A stretch of DNA of 64,000 bases, from assembly GCF_032062135.1 (NCBI RefSeq), contig NC_092858.1, positions 128,069,535 to 128,133,534 on the forward strand, written 5' to 3'. The notes under the pieces were generated by a model that had not been told where the DNA came from, made no database searches, and worked only from the letters and a program-made list of their open reading frames with translations. Position numbers and translations under genes: made by a program. Positions 11,258 to 23,612 of the stretch are shown here, in pieces (position 1 is the first letter of the stretch; every line of letters begins with the position of its first letter). This DNA comes from Pyxicephalus adspersus (lineage: Eukaryota > Chordata > Amphibia > Anura > Pyxicephalidae).

Positions 11258-12699
11258 TTAAATATACAAAACTAAAGCTATCATACAGTGCTTGTTGGTA
11301 TATATTGCTCCCCGCTCACCATTCCTGTACCAAAGAGCAGAAACTACACAATTATTACTATACAATGCATCATGTCAGTTATAGGGGCCCGCTAACATTA
11401 TTTGTACCCCAAAATCTCTGCAATGGATACTTCCAGAGAAATGCAGTTCATGTGAGAAATTAGGGTTCACAGAAGGTAAGTGGCCAGCTATGTGTGACAG
11501 TGTATCATGGTATAATAGCTATAGTTTTTCTTATCTTGTTATAGCGCAGCAGCAAAAAAATTTTAGGGGGAGTTAGACACAAGAGTCCCCCACTTATCCT
11601 GCATTTTAATATACCTACAGCTCACCTTTCAGGAGAAATGTAACAGGCACCCCACCAGCCGCTCAGTCCCTCGTACGGCAGCATCTGCAGATTTAACTCC
11701 AGGCGACAGTGAGCAGTACTGAGCATCTTGCCCTAAGCAGGGTTCTTTGGCCTGAGGAAGGGGTAACCGCACTGCAACCTCATCACCAGTCTGAATGCAG
11801 GCTTAAAGTTTTGTGAATGATAAAGTGTATATTTCAGGCACCACAGCACAGAGCACATTGACAGTACCCTAACTTTGAAGGAGAGCACAGCCGGGTGTTG
11901 CTCACTCGATTTGCTGCTACAGTCATTAAATGGTGATTGTGATACAGTGAAACAATAATAATTTTCACAGAAGAAACAGTAAGGAAAAACATTACACAGA
12001 AGAAACAAACTGCAGTGATTCCGAAGCCCTCCATTTTCTAATCTCAGTTCAGTTTTTCTGGGAGGGGAATAGTAGAATGAACTGCTTATTGACTTCAGGT
12101 ATTCTGCTGTGAATTATGAGGATCTCAGGATCAATTTAGAACAGTCAGAGATTGTTCCAAACTTCGTTTGATGTTTGCTAAGTATATGTAAACTCATGAA
12201 TACCCAAAACCTGGCCATAGGCCATTCTCACCACCTAGGATGGAGAACAGATATCAACAAACACCTGCTGAAAAAACAAATATTTCCAGATACAAGTCAG
12301 GCAATCAAGTTTAAAATGATCCCCAGGCATTCCATTATGTTCCACATTTCCATCCAAAGTCAACAAGACATCCTTTGCTATGGAACAGCATATATTATAC
12401 TCTAATTATGTTCCAAATTGATCAAGTTATATATGAATTAAATTACATATACATATTTGAAAAACGATATTTTTTTCACATGCAAAGCAACTATAACCTT
12501 AATAACCATAACAAAACTACATTCTTTGCTTGCTTATTGAGTTACCATTATCTGTTTCACTTATATCAATAAAGCATTTGTATGTTATTGCGATTGCAAA
12601 ATATTCCTTTATGCACCTACTCTATGCATATCCTAATGTACTTATTTTACCAACTCATGATACAACTGTACTACCTTTGTGCACAGCTTATAACGTTCA
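11258..12699. other. Intergenic, mostly unique
   Basis: It contains CCTGAGGAAGGGGTAACCGC (11749-11768), faintly like the repeat motif at 41770, and otherwise nothing recognised. Confidence 0.5.
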
Positions 12700-12880
12700 G
12701 CGCAAGATCCCCTAAAAAAGCCGATAGGCAAAACATGTCGGGACACAAAACGTTACTAGCGATCAGAATATTTATGCAATCAGGGATATCTGTGTCTAGC
12801 AAAAAGGTTTTTACATCCCAGTGAAATTAACTTGGGATTAACCTATCTAAGCTGTTCACTTGCCTCCTATACAAATCTAA
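12700..12880 (+). repeat. Dispersed repeat with GCCGATAGGCAAAAC...GTCGGGA motif (copy 1)
   Basis: The segment CCCCTAAAAAAGCCGATAGG and following AACATGTCGGGA parallels CCCCTGAGGAAGCCACTAAG and AACTCGTCGGGA at 41770-41810. Both are followed about 110-150 nt later by TTGCCT(C/A)CTATA. No coding capacity is visible. Confidence 0.45.
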
Positions 12881-13044
12881 TGTGTCTTATATAATGTTGA
12901 ATACAATTCACTTTATTACTGTTTTGTTTGCCATAAAACCCAACCTTTTCTCTTTTCTTATTTTCATGTATTTCTACACATGGGGTTGGCTTAACCATGA
13001 TAATACATAACATCAGAGGATAGGTAGATCTCACCTTTATTTAA

Positions 13045-13420
13045 GTTCTCTTTATTGGCTTCCATTTCACCTTAGAATCAAATCCAAGCTCCTGTGCTTT
13101 GCCTTCAAATCCCTCCACAGTTCTTGTCCCACTTACCTTTTTGACCTGTTAAAAAAATACTCCTCTAGCTGCTCTTTCCGCTCCTCCAATGACCTACTAC
13201 TGACTTCCTCACTCATAACCTCATCACACACATGGATTCAATACTTTTCAGAGCTGCCCCAATTCTCTGGAACGTCCACGTCCTATTTGGCTTGCTCCTT
13301 GGCTTTCTGATAATTTAAAAGAGCACTCAAAACCCATCTTTTCAAGTTGCCTACCCATCTTCTTCCGATTTTTAAAATCCTCATTACTCACCCACCATTC
13401 CATATCCATCAAACAACAGT
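13045..13420 (+). pseudogene. CR1/L2-type LINE reverse transcriptase C-terminal fragment
   Basis: One frame reads LYWLPFHLRIKSKLLCFAFK and then SLHSSCPTYLFDLL, the conserved end of CR1/L2-clade polymerases. It continues through a degraded segment with two stops to FKRALKTHLFKL, the usual C-terminal block. There is no endonuclease or polymerase core in the window, so this is a 5'-truncated fossil. It lies about 5 kb from the CR1-type 3' end at 18300. Confidence 0.75.
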
Positions 13421-15389
13421 TTGAAAATATGAAAACTTTAATTAAATAAAGTCCATCCTCACTTTTCCTCATGCACAATTGTTCATGCTCCTTTTCTGTT
13501 CTAAAAAAGTGTGCCACTAGCTGCCTTGTTGCCAATTTGTACAAGGTGTGTTTGGGGAGGGCGCTTCAATTTATTTAAAAAGTACTCTTTGCTATAACTA
13601 TAGGATTCTTTGTGGCTGCTTATTACACTGGTCATTCACACTGTCATGCTATTTGTTTCACAGTTTCACGATCAGTCTTTATTACAGGAAAAAAAAAGAA
13701 TTCACAGTGAATGTCAAGTTTCCAAAATATTTACAACCCCACTGCTGAATTGAACTTTCTTGAGCAGTTCAGCAGTTATTCGTCACTAGTCACTTACTGA
13801 CAAAGTCCATCCAAAATCACCCTCTCCTGCAGGGTGACAACACTGCTGTTTACTTTTACTTGCAGAATAAACATGTTGTCACTCCTTCACAGAAAGTGGG
13901 AAAATAATGGTACCACTGGCAAGAATAAAAGGGAATAAAAGTGTAAAACTACAAAAATTGCTATTCTTTCTTTGTTCCACAGGAAACAAAAATCCTAAAA
14001 ATCTTTATGTGTAAATATTTTATTACATCTCGATCCATTTTAGTTGCATAAATAAAGGAAGTTTGTAGATATATTTTGTTCTATAGTGGTTCACCAGCCA
14101 TGTTCTTAGGAGTAAAAGTTACAATATCATTTCAGACACTGTTTTTATTATTATTATAATAATGTAATAATGAGTGTGTAAGTAATCGAAGACCTGGAGC
14201 AGAGAGAATGGGAAACATCGTAGGTGGAAGTTTAACGGGACTGAATGCTCAGGGAGAGCAGGCAGAAAAGGGGATAAAGTAGTGAGGTTTTTGGTTTACA
14301 GAGTAAGGCCAGCTTTAGTAATGGTGGATGGAAAAAGGGGGAGGAGAAGAAAATTTGAGAAAAAGTACGGAAAAGAAAACTTCTAAATAAAGGGCTGGTG
14401 GTACAGATGCTGTAAGTTTTATGTCTTGGAAAGTGCTGCAAGGAATTGATATCAGTCTGGAGACAGTGAAATGCAGCCGGGAACAACAATATCAGGCTGG
14501 TAGCAGATCCCAGGTGGTATAGTGGATGTGGTCAATGGCTTCAAGGACATGCAACCTCATTGGAGTCTTTATAGTGCCTGGGATATGTTGGGGATGACTC
14601 AATGCTATTGTGTTATGTAATATTAAACTGAATTTTGCCTCTGACCCTCCCCCCCCCCTCCTCTTCTTCCATTAAACCAACTTTATTTCCTTTACTGCCC
14701 CAAACCCTTTCCCTCCAAACTATCTGTCAAAAATCTATGACACCTATTGGTGTAACGATGTAAATATAACAATAATATATTTCATCTCCTCCATCCATTT
14801 CATTTTTAACATTTAAACCTTTACATGACATGGCTTACTGGGCCATTATTTTTCAATTGAGAGATGAGACTCAGGATGAAAAAAAAAGACAACAAAAAAT
14901 ATACTTTGAGTTTGGAGTGCTTTCCGTGTTTTATGTGCATGTGATGTGTTCATTTTGAGATAGGTTTTCTCTGTTTAAAAATAATTATGTAAGCAAAAAC
15001 ATATTACAAACGTATTTGATGGTCAACACCACATATCTACAATCCAAATACCCCCTTTTAAGTAAACAATCCATAGGCTGAAATCCAATGAATCTTTAAA
15101 AAGTATGCAAGTTCACCAATAGTACTGTTTGTATAAGAGTTCTTGTTTATAACATATAATGTCTCCAAATCTTTTATCAAATGCATTCATGATTCTTATT
15201 GCAAATGTGATGTAGAGTAAGTAAACTGTGTGACAATATCCAGTACCAGTGTCTCAAGCCTCTGTTATATTGAGTTGGGAGATTGCCAGTTCTATCCAAA
15301 GGATCCTTTTCTTGCCAATCATGCCTTACTCCCAGGCTGAACAACCCTCTGCCATGTCTCTCTCATATCTAGCTCATCTAGCACACAGA
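13421..15389. other. Intergenic, no gene recognised
   Basis: It holds a C-run at 14649-14658, simple-sequence stretches and AT-rich DNA. No coding signal was seen. Confidence 0.5.
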
Positions 15390-15757
15390 TTTAAAGTGGA
15401 ACTAACTACTTTTTTTAAAGTCGGATAAGGCAGGTCCCTAAAATATCCTTACCTGCCTGATCAGAAGTTTTTAAATACCCTTACTTATCCCCGTTCCGTT
15501 GGAGGGTGCCACCATGTCCCTTCTTCTTCTCTTCCTTGTTTTATCCTTAAACATCTTGATTGTCCAGGAGCTCCTGGGCCAGCAGCCGCGGGGGAAACTG
15601 GGATTTACCTGTGATTTTTAAGCTGCCAATGCACAGCTGAGGGGAGCAATCAGGCAGGTAAGCATATTTTATTGCAGAAGGGACATAGCCTGCCTCTTTC
15701 TGCAATAATGCCCTGCCTGTTTGCAGATTTTGAAAGTGCAACTTTGGTTTCACTTAA
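15390..15757. mobile_element. MITE with TTAAAGTGGAAC-type termini
   Basis: The left end TTAAAGTGGAACTAACT and the right end CTTTGGTTTCACTTAAG are imperfect inverted repeats. The interior has CCTTACCTGCCTGATC, repeated near 40239. The same TTAAAGTGGAAC end, inverted as GTTCCACTTTAA, closes segments at about 25027 and 40499. Confidence 0.55.
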
Positions 15758-16499
15758 GAATGATAAGTGATGAGGGGAGTAATGATGCGGTGAAACATGG
15801 GTGTAGCCAAATTACGCTAAAAAGTTTTTGGGCTTAAAGTGGTATAGTAACCATTAAAATTGTTCTTTACATTTAAGAAGTCAAATACAAATTAAACATT
15901 AAAACAAATATAAACATAAACAAAAGTTTATCCTTTTATACATGAACATGAAAACAGAAAACTGTATAATACACTTTCTTCTTAAACCTGGTTTAATTGG
16001 TTAAATGATTTAAAGTAGTAAATAAAAGCTAAACCATTGAAAACACTCTAGGGAGTGATGAATGGTCTCTCCCGCATGTAAGAGCTCATTTATATGGGGG
16101 TGGCTAACCAGTGATCACTCCATAAGCGTCTGCTTTAAAGCTTCAGCCAGGAAGAACAAGATATTGTTTGCTCCCTTACTTTGTGCAATAAAACTCTCCA
16201 TTTCTCCATTGCTCATCCAGTTTTATCAGTGATTTCCTTTAACAAAGATGCCCTTTATACCCCATGTTTAGGGCAGCTTCCATCTGGGTAAAACTGTTAA
16301 AAAAAAACTATTCTGCAAATGGAGAAATGGCTACTGGTGACATTTCCTCCTTTCCTTTAGCTTAATAAAGAGAGAGGTAATGTGTGTGTGCTAGGCAGGT
16401 ACAATACCTGGCCTCAACCACCACTGATGTTCAGACCAGAACAGAAAACCAGGTAAAGCAAAACATAGGAGCAGGGGATTCATGGACTTAATTCAGTGA

Positions 16500-16770
16500 C
16501 GCACCATCCTGGATTCTTCCTTCATCTAGGTCTGGAGGAAATGCGAGGTAACGCCATCTTCTTCTGCCTATGTCATCTGATTTGGTTCGGTGCATGAGCG
16601 AGATCGGTGACGTATCCTCCTGTAAATGTAATGAGTGCTGATTTCACTGCACATGCGTTTTTGTGCGTTTTTGTAGGGAAAAGAGCCAGGATCGGGTATG
16701 TGCAGAAGGAGCCGTATCCAGGAGGCTCTGCTCCACGGCGGTAAAAACAGAATGGGAGAGGCCTCCCCTT
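16500..16770. repeat. Dispersed repeat related to 10100-10510
   Basis: It contains GCACATGCG, GTGCAGAAGGAGCC and ATCCAGGAGGCTCTGCTC, matching the right arms of both hairpins at 10396-10487, but lacks the intervening left arm of the second hairpin. Confidence 0.5.
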
Positions 16771-18299
16771 CTATTTAAGCTATTTAAGGAAGAAAAAAAC
16801 AAACACATTTTGCTTCATATAAAAGAGTTATCTACCCTTCTAAAAAGTGACTGACAAGCATCATTTTACGAACAGAAATAATGCATTCTGCCGTCCTTTT
16901 AAAAGTGATGTCAGGTTATCAACTTTTCAACTTCATCACCTTGTAACTTCTGATAGCAAGTTAAGGCCAGTTGTTCGTTTCAGCCATTTGCTGTGCTGCT
17001 GCAGGTCTTCTTTTGATACATTCAGCACCTCATCAGAAGGTGACCAGACTTAAGGGCCAGGGGGCCAGAGAATGGCTTATGTCTTATCAATCTAGTTCAA
17101 ACCTCAATGAAAATACAATTGTATGTATGTATTGTTACGATTCATTTGTATTGAAAACAAAAATGTAAAATTAAATAACTTAAGGAAAACTCAAGCAAGT
17201 GCAGAAAAAATAAATAGGTAATAGGGGAAAGTGACAGAAAAGCGCATGTACCCTGAATGTCCCCTATAGTGCCTGGTATGCAACACCTTTATTTAATACT
17301 CCATTTTGTCCTTGTGGATACTGGATGTGTGTAGTAAAATTGTAATGCAATTGAGTATGTTCACCAAGCAGTATTTGCTGTATATTTTTTGTAAGGTATG
17401 CTTTATATTTTTGTTATTTTTTTTTTGTTTTGTATATTCACCTTTTTCTATGTGGAGAGTTACTGTACTACACACACAAACTGACCCCTTCCCTCCCCCA
17501 AGCTTGATTTAAGTATCTGCCACACCTTTGTTTAAAACTGAATATCAGACCTCGGGATGTCAACCTTCTATGACAAGCAAGGAATTGGGAGAATGACAGA
17601 TGAGGACCTCTCTAACAAATACAACAATCTGCAGCATTTTTGGTTGGGTTTCTATATTCTTATTTAGAATGCACACACTATGTAAGAGATAAAAAAATCA
17701 GTCAGTGTTGGTGCATGTTATATGAATTCACATCATCCATCCATAGTAGTTGAGCATTTGCTTCTGTACATCAATTACCTATTGATTGTCTGGGAGTTAT
17801 GTCTACAAGTAAAGCAGAAGGAGGACTTGGCACTGTGCTCAAAGCACTTTGTACGAGCAAAATCTAAGTGCTAAGCTGCTGACACAACAATAAACATTTT
17901 TTATCTTATCTGTACGAAATACATTAATTTATAAGAGCACATCGAATTAGGCCACAACGCATACATTGGTGAATGGAATTATATCATTTATGGATGACAT
18001 ATAGAATGAAAAAAAAAAACTCTTCACTTGTAGTAGAATTATTGGTAGCATCTGTAATTCAGCATGCAATGCAAACCTTTTCTGTTGGCTTTTATTTTTT
18101 AATATTTAAAGTTGTTGGAAATAACATAACCTTGTGTTTTACAGGGGTTGTAATGTCACGCATACTCAAAATACTTGGTTCTAGAAATCTTCTGTTATAC
18201 CCAATCACTATCACATAGGGAAGAATTCACATGCATTCACATATCTAGAATAATGGAGCATTGTAGTGATAAGGGCAGGAGTGGTGAGGGACCTCTGGT
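16771..18299. other. Intergenic, no gene recognised
   Basis: AT-rich with short T runs (about 17410-17426). No motif-bearing frame. Confidence 0.5.
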
Positions 18300-18465
18300 A
18301 TTATTATTATTATTATTTTTAATAATAATAAACAGCGTAATATAGCGCCAACATATTAGGCAGCGCTGTACATAAAATAGGGGTTGCAAATGACAGACAG
18401 AGACAGACAGTGACACAGGAGGAGGAGAGAACCCTCCCCCGAAGAGCTGGTAAGGTTAGACTAAC
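18300..18465 (-). repeat. CR1-type LINE 3' end, inverted
   Basis: On the + strand it reads (TTA)n, AATAATAATAAACAG, AGCGCCAACATATTAGGCAG, CGCTGTACATAAA and ACAGACAGTGACACAGGAGG, then CCCCCGAAGAGCT. This is the reverse complement of the frog CR1-type 3' end. Related pieces lie at 2060, 39985 and 47515. Confidence 0.7.
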
Positions 18466-20278
18466 GTATACCAGGCACATCAGAACAAAAACCTAAACCT
18501 GTACATGTTCATTCAGAAAAGCTCATGTTCCCTTCAAATGGTGTGTGAGATCTCTTTAGACAGACCTTGCTTTCACACAAAAAAACAATAGTGCTCTTCT
18601 AGCTGTGACTTTTTTCTAATGAAAATAGACTGGTAAACTTTAAACATCTTTTCTTTTCTTTTGTTTGGATGCACCTAAAATGCATTTATATGATTAATTT
18701 ATGCTTTAAAGAAGAAGTCTAGCCAATTTATTTTATATATTTAGAAGTAAAAAAAGTTAGAACACTTTGTCATGTTTTTACAGCTGTGTATTTAATGAAG
18801 AATACCCATCATTTCCTGTTCAGGTGACTGATGTCACATGGGGCAGCTAGTGAAGGTAAATGTCAGTTGAACATAGCAAATAATGCTCTTACTCCATTCT
18901 CCCTGGCTGTACTATATCACTGTACCCATAGCCTCACCCCTTCAAAGTCATTTCAGTAGAAGTGGACTTTACCAAACAACATATGAGCTTTAAACATTTA
19001 CCTATTCCTAAATAAATAAACTTTAACAAAAACAGCCACTGGCCAGTGTAGCTGCAGGAATTCTGGAGCTGTTTTCCTCAAATATTATCAAAGGAAAGAG
19101 GAAAGTAATTCTCTCCCTTTTCAGAATGTAAACACTGAAAGGGTGATGCGGGTGGAGGTGGAGTCAGCTAAGCTGCTGAGAGTCAACTTAAACTACTTTA
19201 TTGTTGCATTGTAATATTAATTCCTTGCTGGCATGGCTTTGGTTTGCTTTGTGTAGACTAATCTACCTGTGTGCTAGTTTTCAAATAGTTGTTTCCAAAG
19301 AGTCACAATTCATTATGAACTAGGACTATATTACAGCTCTTGCAAAATATCTACTTTGCAGGATCTTTTCGTAGAAGAATATCACAAGATTTACGGCTCG
19401 TAACTCTGCGGTTCAAATCTATTTATACTATTGGGGAAATTCATTCACCAGTTACCTACACGAAAATGCCATAGTTCAATGTATGGATTACTTTACCACC
19501 CTATTTACTAGTGTAACTACTCTTTATGACTAAGCCTTTTTTATTTCTTCACAGCAGTAATCCCCAAAGCAAACCAAGCACCTCTTAATACTCAAAGTTT
19601 TTAACACATCTCACTACCTAATGTAATCCCCTTTTTTTTTTTTTTTGGTAATTTGAAGGAATCCTCTAGTTTCCTGCTTCACAATGACAAAGTGAAATGT
19701 ATAACTCGAAGTCAAGAAAAAAATGTACAGGTGACGTTTCCACCCAAGAATAATTATGCATCCTCATACCTGTATTTAGTGATGGACCAGTCTAAAGTTC
19801 TGAAGTTACCTTTATGATCAAATAGTTAGATCTCATCAGAGATTACAGCAATCCTGTAAAATCTTAGCACTAGCTAGCCACCTAGACTCTGGTTTAGAGA
19901 TTTAGAGATTCCAACATAGGGATACAACAGAAACTGTCCTGTATCTGGAAATGTGGATATTTTTCATGTACTATAATATATGGTGTTGAAGAGTATAGGA
20001 GGGACTGTGTATCACACCTGCAATAGGGCCAAAAATAAGAAGCATGGACGGCCTTGTATCTCCACAACAAGTGCCCCTGGAAGTGAGAGAGGTGGACTGT
20101 AGTTCAGAAGGAACACGAGGGCCTGAAAATACTGCTGGTGATGCTGACTGGGAGGAACCAGCAAAATTTTTATTTTATGATGCGGCACCTGTATGATTGA
20201 TTATTAGGGTTGATTCACTGACTATATTGCCTCTATCCCAGGCACCGTCTCATGTATAGGAACCAGGAGAATGTGAAA
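18466..20278. other. Intergenic, no gene recognised
   Basis: A T-run at about 19631-19645 and scattered AT-rich DNA. TTTAAAGAAGAAGTC near 18706 and GTGGACTTT near 18963 hint at an old MITE, too weak to call. Confidence 0.45.
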
Positions 20279-20283
20279 GTAGG

Positions 20284-20853
20284 TGTCACGGTCCGTTCCG
20301 TGACTGAAGTTAGAAGATCTGTGAGACAAGCTGTACCTGAGGTTGTCTGACAGTCTCTTTGTTTTTACTTGTTTCTGTGTTGTTGTTTGTAATGACCACA
20401 CCCATTGTATCAGCTACAGCTGATGGTCATTACTGCTCCTCCATTTAGTCTGGCCTTCATGCTATGCGGTTGATATTCACTTCTGGGATGTGAAGAGCTG
20501 GTGTGTTGTCCTCTCCAGAGTTCCTGCCTCTCTATTTGCTATTAAGTTGAACTACTTTTGGTGTTTTGTTGTTCTTTAGTTGTTACTAGGCCTCAGGGAG
20601 ACACTGGTTCTTTCATCACGGAAGGAACCAGTAGTCTCAAGCCCAGTCACTACTCCTAGGGCTATGCACGGCTACTAGGGCCTAGGTTCCAGTGTATGAG
20701 TATTCCCACCATCAGGGGATATTCATACTGTCAGGAGTTAGTGCTAGGTTAGGGTGTCTGTAAGGGGTGACCATTCCCTTTTCCCTAGCCATTGGAGGCC
20801 TAGTCCCTTGTATTTACCTTTCTGTTTCCCTCCCCTCCCTGTAATCCGTGACA
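20284..20853. mobile_element. Solo LTR (570 bp) with 5-bp GTAGG duplication
   Basis: The element begins TGTCACGG and ends CCGTGACA, giving the TG...CA ends of a long terminal repeat as part of an 8-bp inverted repeat. GTAGG flanks it exactly on both sides (20279-20283 and 20854-20858). No internal region, primer-binding site or second copy is present, so it is best read as a solo LTR left by recombination between two LTRs. A Ty3/gypsy-type origin is likely but not proved, as there is no coding sequence. Confidence 0.85.
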
Positions 20854-20858
20854 GTAGG

Positions 20859-21260
20859 AGTCTTCAGCGAGTAGTTGCTGGAGCACAAGAAGCACCAATA
20901 GGTTATGAAATTACTGTGGCTTGTCAGTGGATTCAGGACAGCAGACTCTGCCAATGCCACCAGCAGGCAATTAACAGGAGTCAAAGTCAAAGCTGGATCT
21001 CCAAGTAGACCAGGGCAGGCATCCAAACTGTGGTATGGGGCCAAGTAAGACACATTAACAGAGGTAGAGGATCAAAGGCAGGTATAGGCAGGATCAAAGT
21101 CAGAAACAAAGCCAAGGTCAGAAACTGTGAACGCAGAGGTACAGAGCTGGATCCAAAGACAAGCTAGGAGTAAGTCATGCTAATAACAAAAAAGCATACA
21201 AATAGATCGTATTTAGGTTACAAGGAGCTTGCTAGGAACCAGTGGGTTCTGAGTCAGGAT
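20859..21260. repeat. Possible older LTR-type repeat around the solo LTR
   Basis: A purine-rich stretch with recurring short words (AGGATCAAAG, GGCAGGTATAGGCAGG, GTCAGAAAC) resembling the CAGG-rich regions of frog LTR elements. A faintly similar stretch lies at 27160-27480. Weak evidence. Confidence 0.3.
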
Positions 21261-22925
21261 ATCTTTAAAAATTTTTTTTGTGCAACTGGTGATACTGGCT
21301 GTGTGCTCCTATGCGGGTGCACTCAATGAAACATACACACTTCTTGATGCACGCCTAGCCACAACTAGACTCGCACATGGAAAGGAAGATACAAGTACTT
21401 CCTAACAGACTAAGCAGAGCTTTCATTACATTTTTCTAAATTCCTGCAAAAAGATCAATGTGCTTTCATTTTAATGAACTATAGGCTAATCTAGGTGTGG
21501 CTTTTTACTGATAGGGTTATCAACAGTGCCAATATCTAAGCAGCTATAGCAGCAAGAAAGGTGGCAACGCTGACGTAAAATCACTGCAGAATAAAGAGCA
21601 TTGTCAACACTTAAAAAAAAAAACACTGGGTATCCAATAGTTTTATGGATCAACAGGTATTTGCAAAATAATAAATGACAAACTAGAAATATTATTCCAT
21701 ATTAATATATTCCAAGAGAGAGATACACTAAAAAGCCCAGCCTTACTGCTATGAGCAATTTATATAATACATTATCTTATAGTTTTATGGCAGTTTTAAT
21801 TTAAGGCTCTGTTTTGCAGAACACTAGTGCAAAGCAGTCTACAGCAGTGTCTTGTATTCTCTATGACCTATTGCCACGCAGTGTCCTATTCTCTTCCCAT
21901 TGGCTTTGCCCTAGGTCTTCCTCTGACCCTGCACTTGACTTCTGACTTACCATTATGCCTGTCTATTGGTAACATGTTTTCATTAAAATATAACTGTATT
22001 GTATATCATAATTTGCTCTAATTTTGTTTGGATATACTGTCTGCTTCCAGCTAGTAATATGGTACCTCAATATCTGCTTTTGCTTATCATCGCAAAAGAA
22101 GGCTTATTTGCATGTTGATCAAAAACAGAAGAAATTTCAGGAGTACGGAAACACTGGCATAAAGATATTTTCACTTTCTACTCATCAATACTGCCATTGT
22201 AGTGCTAATTCGCTTTCTTTATAGCTGATGCATACAAGCTTGCAAGTTTAGGATAAGTTTTGGATGTATTTGAGATGTATTGATGTTGATTTCTATCTAG
22301 GACAAAAATCAAAGCAATTTAATCATAGCAAATGCAACAATAAACACAAGCTTCAAAAGATTAAAATAAAAAATCAAACTGCATTTCACAAATTTGAAAG
22401 ATGCTTTACTTACTGATGTCGGAAAGAAATCACAAAAATCCTTGAGCACTTCCCCTTATCTTGGCTACTCCAACCAACACACCATATTCTTTTTCTTGTT
22501 TTACCTCCCATCCCCATTTTAGTTTCCATCCTTAGCCTATCCTTGTAGATTTTCTGTTACTCTTCTTTGCTTGCTTCTCAACTATTTAATGGCCTTATAA
22601 AAAAAGTACATTACCATCAAAACATTTTTGCTGAGCAACAGACTACCTTAAATTTTGACTTGATAGAAAAGTGTTTCAAATTAGTAAAAAAAGAGAACAA
22701 CTTTTCATTTTACTATCCAGAACAACATTAGACATAGCATTTGGAACATTTCTTCACTGGTGTCATACACATTAGTTGTTTGGCAGTCATATCACATTCC
22801 TCAACTCTTGGATTGTTTGTAACAAAGTTCTAAATGTGTACTAACATTAACCTTTAAAATAAAACCACAGAAAAATAAAACTTGCTAAAATAAAGATGCT
22901 GAAAGATAATAAATGTTGTTAAATT
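21261..22925. other. Intergenic, no gene recognised
   Basis: Unique-looking AT-rich sequence. Confidence 0.5.
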
Positions 22926-23110
22926 AGTGTACAACACAGTGTACGTGATGGAAAAATGTAGAGTATATAATGTATAGCATAAAATCCGGTTCTGAGTACA
23001 TATTGTATAGCACAATATAGAAAGTAGAGCAGCATGGAACAAATTATGTACAGCACAATAAAGAACATATATTATAAAGCATAGTGTATAGTGTGCAGAA
23101 TATACTGTAT
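22926..23110. repeat. Degenerate tandem array, unit around GTATAGCACAATATAGAA
   Basis: Related words follow each other: GTACAACACAGTGTACG, GTATAGCATAAAAT, GTATAGCACAATATAGAA, GTACAGCACAATAAAGAA and ATAAAGCATAGTGTATAG. The spacing is irregular at about 30-45 bp. Confidence 0.5.
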
Positions 23111-23233
23111 TATAGAAGATCGGGAAGTTTGTACAAATTAAGTCTCAGGTCTCCCTAAGGATGACATCTGGCTGTGTTTTTAGACCTAGGATTTGTTCTT
23201 GTTTCTTATATTGCACAACAGATTAACCTAGAG

Positions 23234-23612
23234 GTTAATTAAGAGCCGCATGCGGCTCTTCAGCCTCCTTGTTGTGGCTCCCTTTGGCTGCCGCGGGGAG
23301 ATCTCTTATGGGGGATCCCCTTCCTCCCAAGACACTGGGGAGGAGGGGGATTCCCTATCCGGTGTTCTAATGAAAAAAATCTTCCTCTGGAATGGGGAGA
23401 TGTACAAAACCAAAAATGTAGGTGCAAGTGGGAGACACCTGTGACTAACACCCCCTAAAATTTATTTGTTAGGCTATTGTAACAGGTAAAATTAAAAAAA
23501 TATTAAAACTTTTAAAAGTTTATAAACTGTTATGTTTTGCGGCTCCAGACTATTTTTCTTTAGTGGAAGAGGAGGCAAAATGGCTCTTTTGAGTAAAGGT
23601 TGCTAACCCCTG
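23234..23612. mobile_element. hAT-type non-autonomous element with perfect 8-bp duplication
   Basis: ACCTAGAG occurs at 23226-23233 and 23613-23620. The right end, read inward, is CAGGGGTTAGCAACC, a typical hAT terminus, followed by AAAGAGCCATTTTG. The left end retains AAGAGCCGCATGCGGCTC but its first bases have decayed to GTTAATT. No transposase. Confidence 0.8.

Noticed and set aside
19375..19425. Possible tRNA-like GGTTCAAATC box
   Set aside because: No A box at the right distance and no cloverleaf could be drawn.
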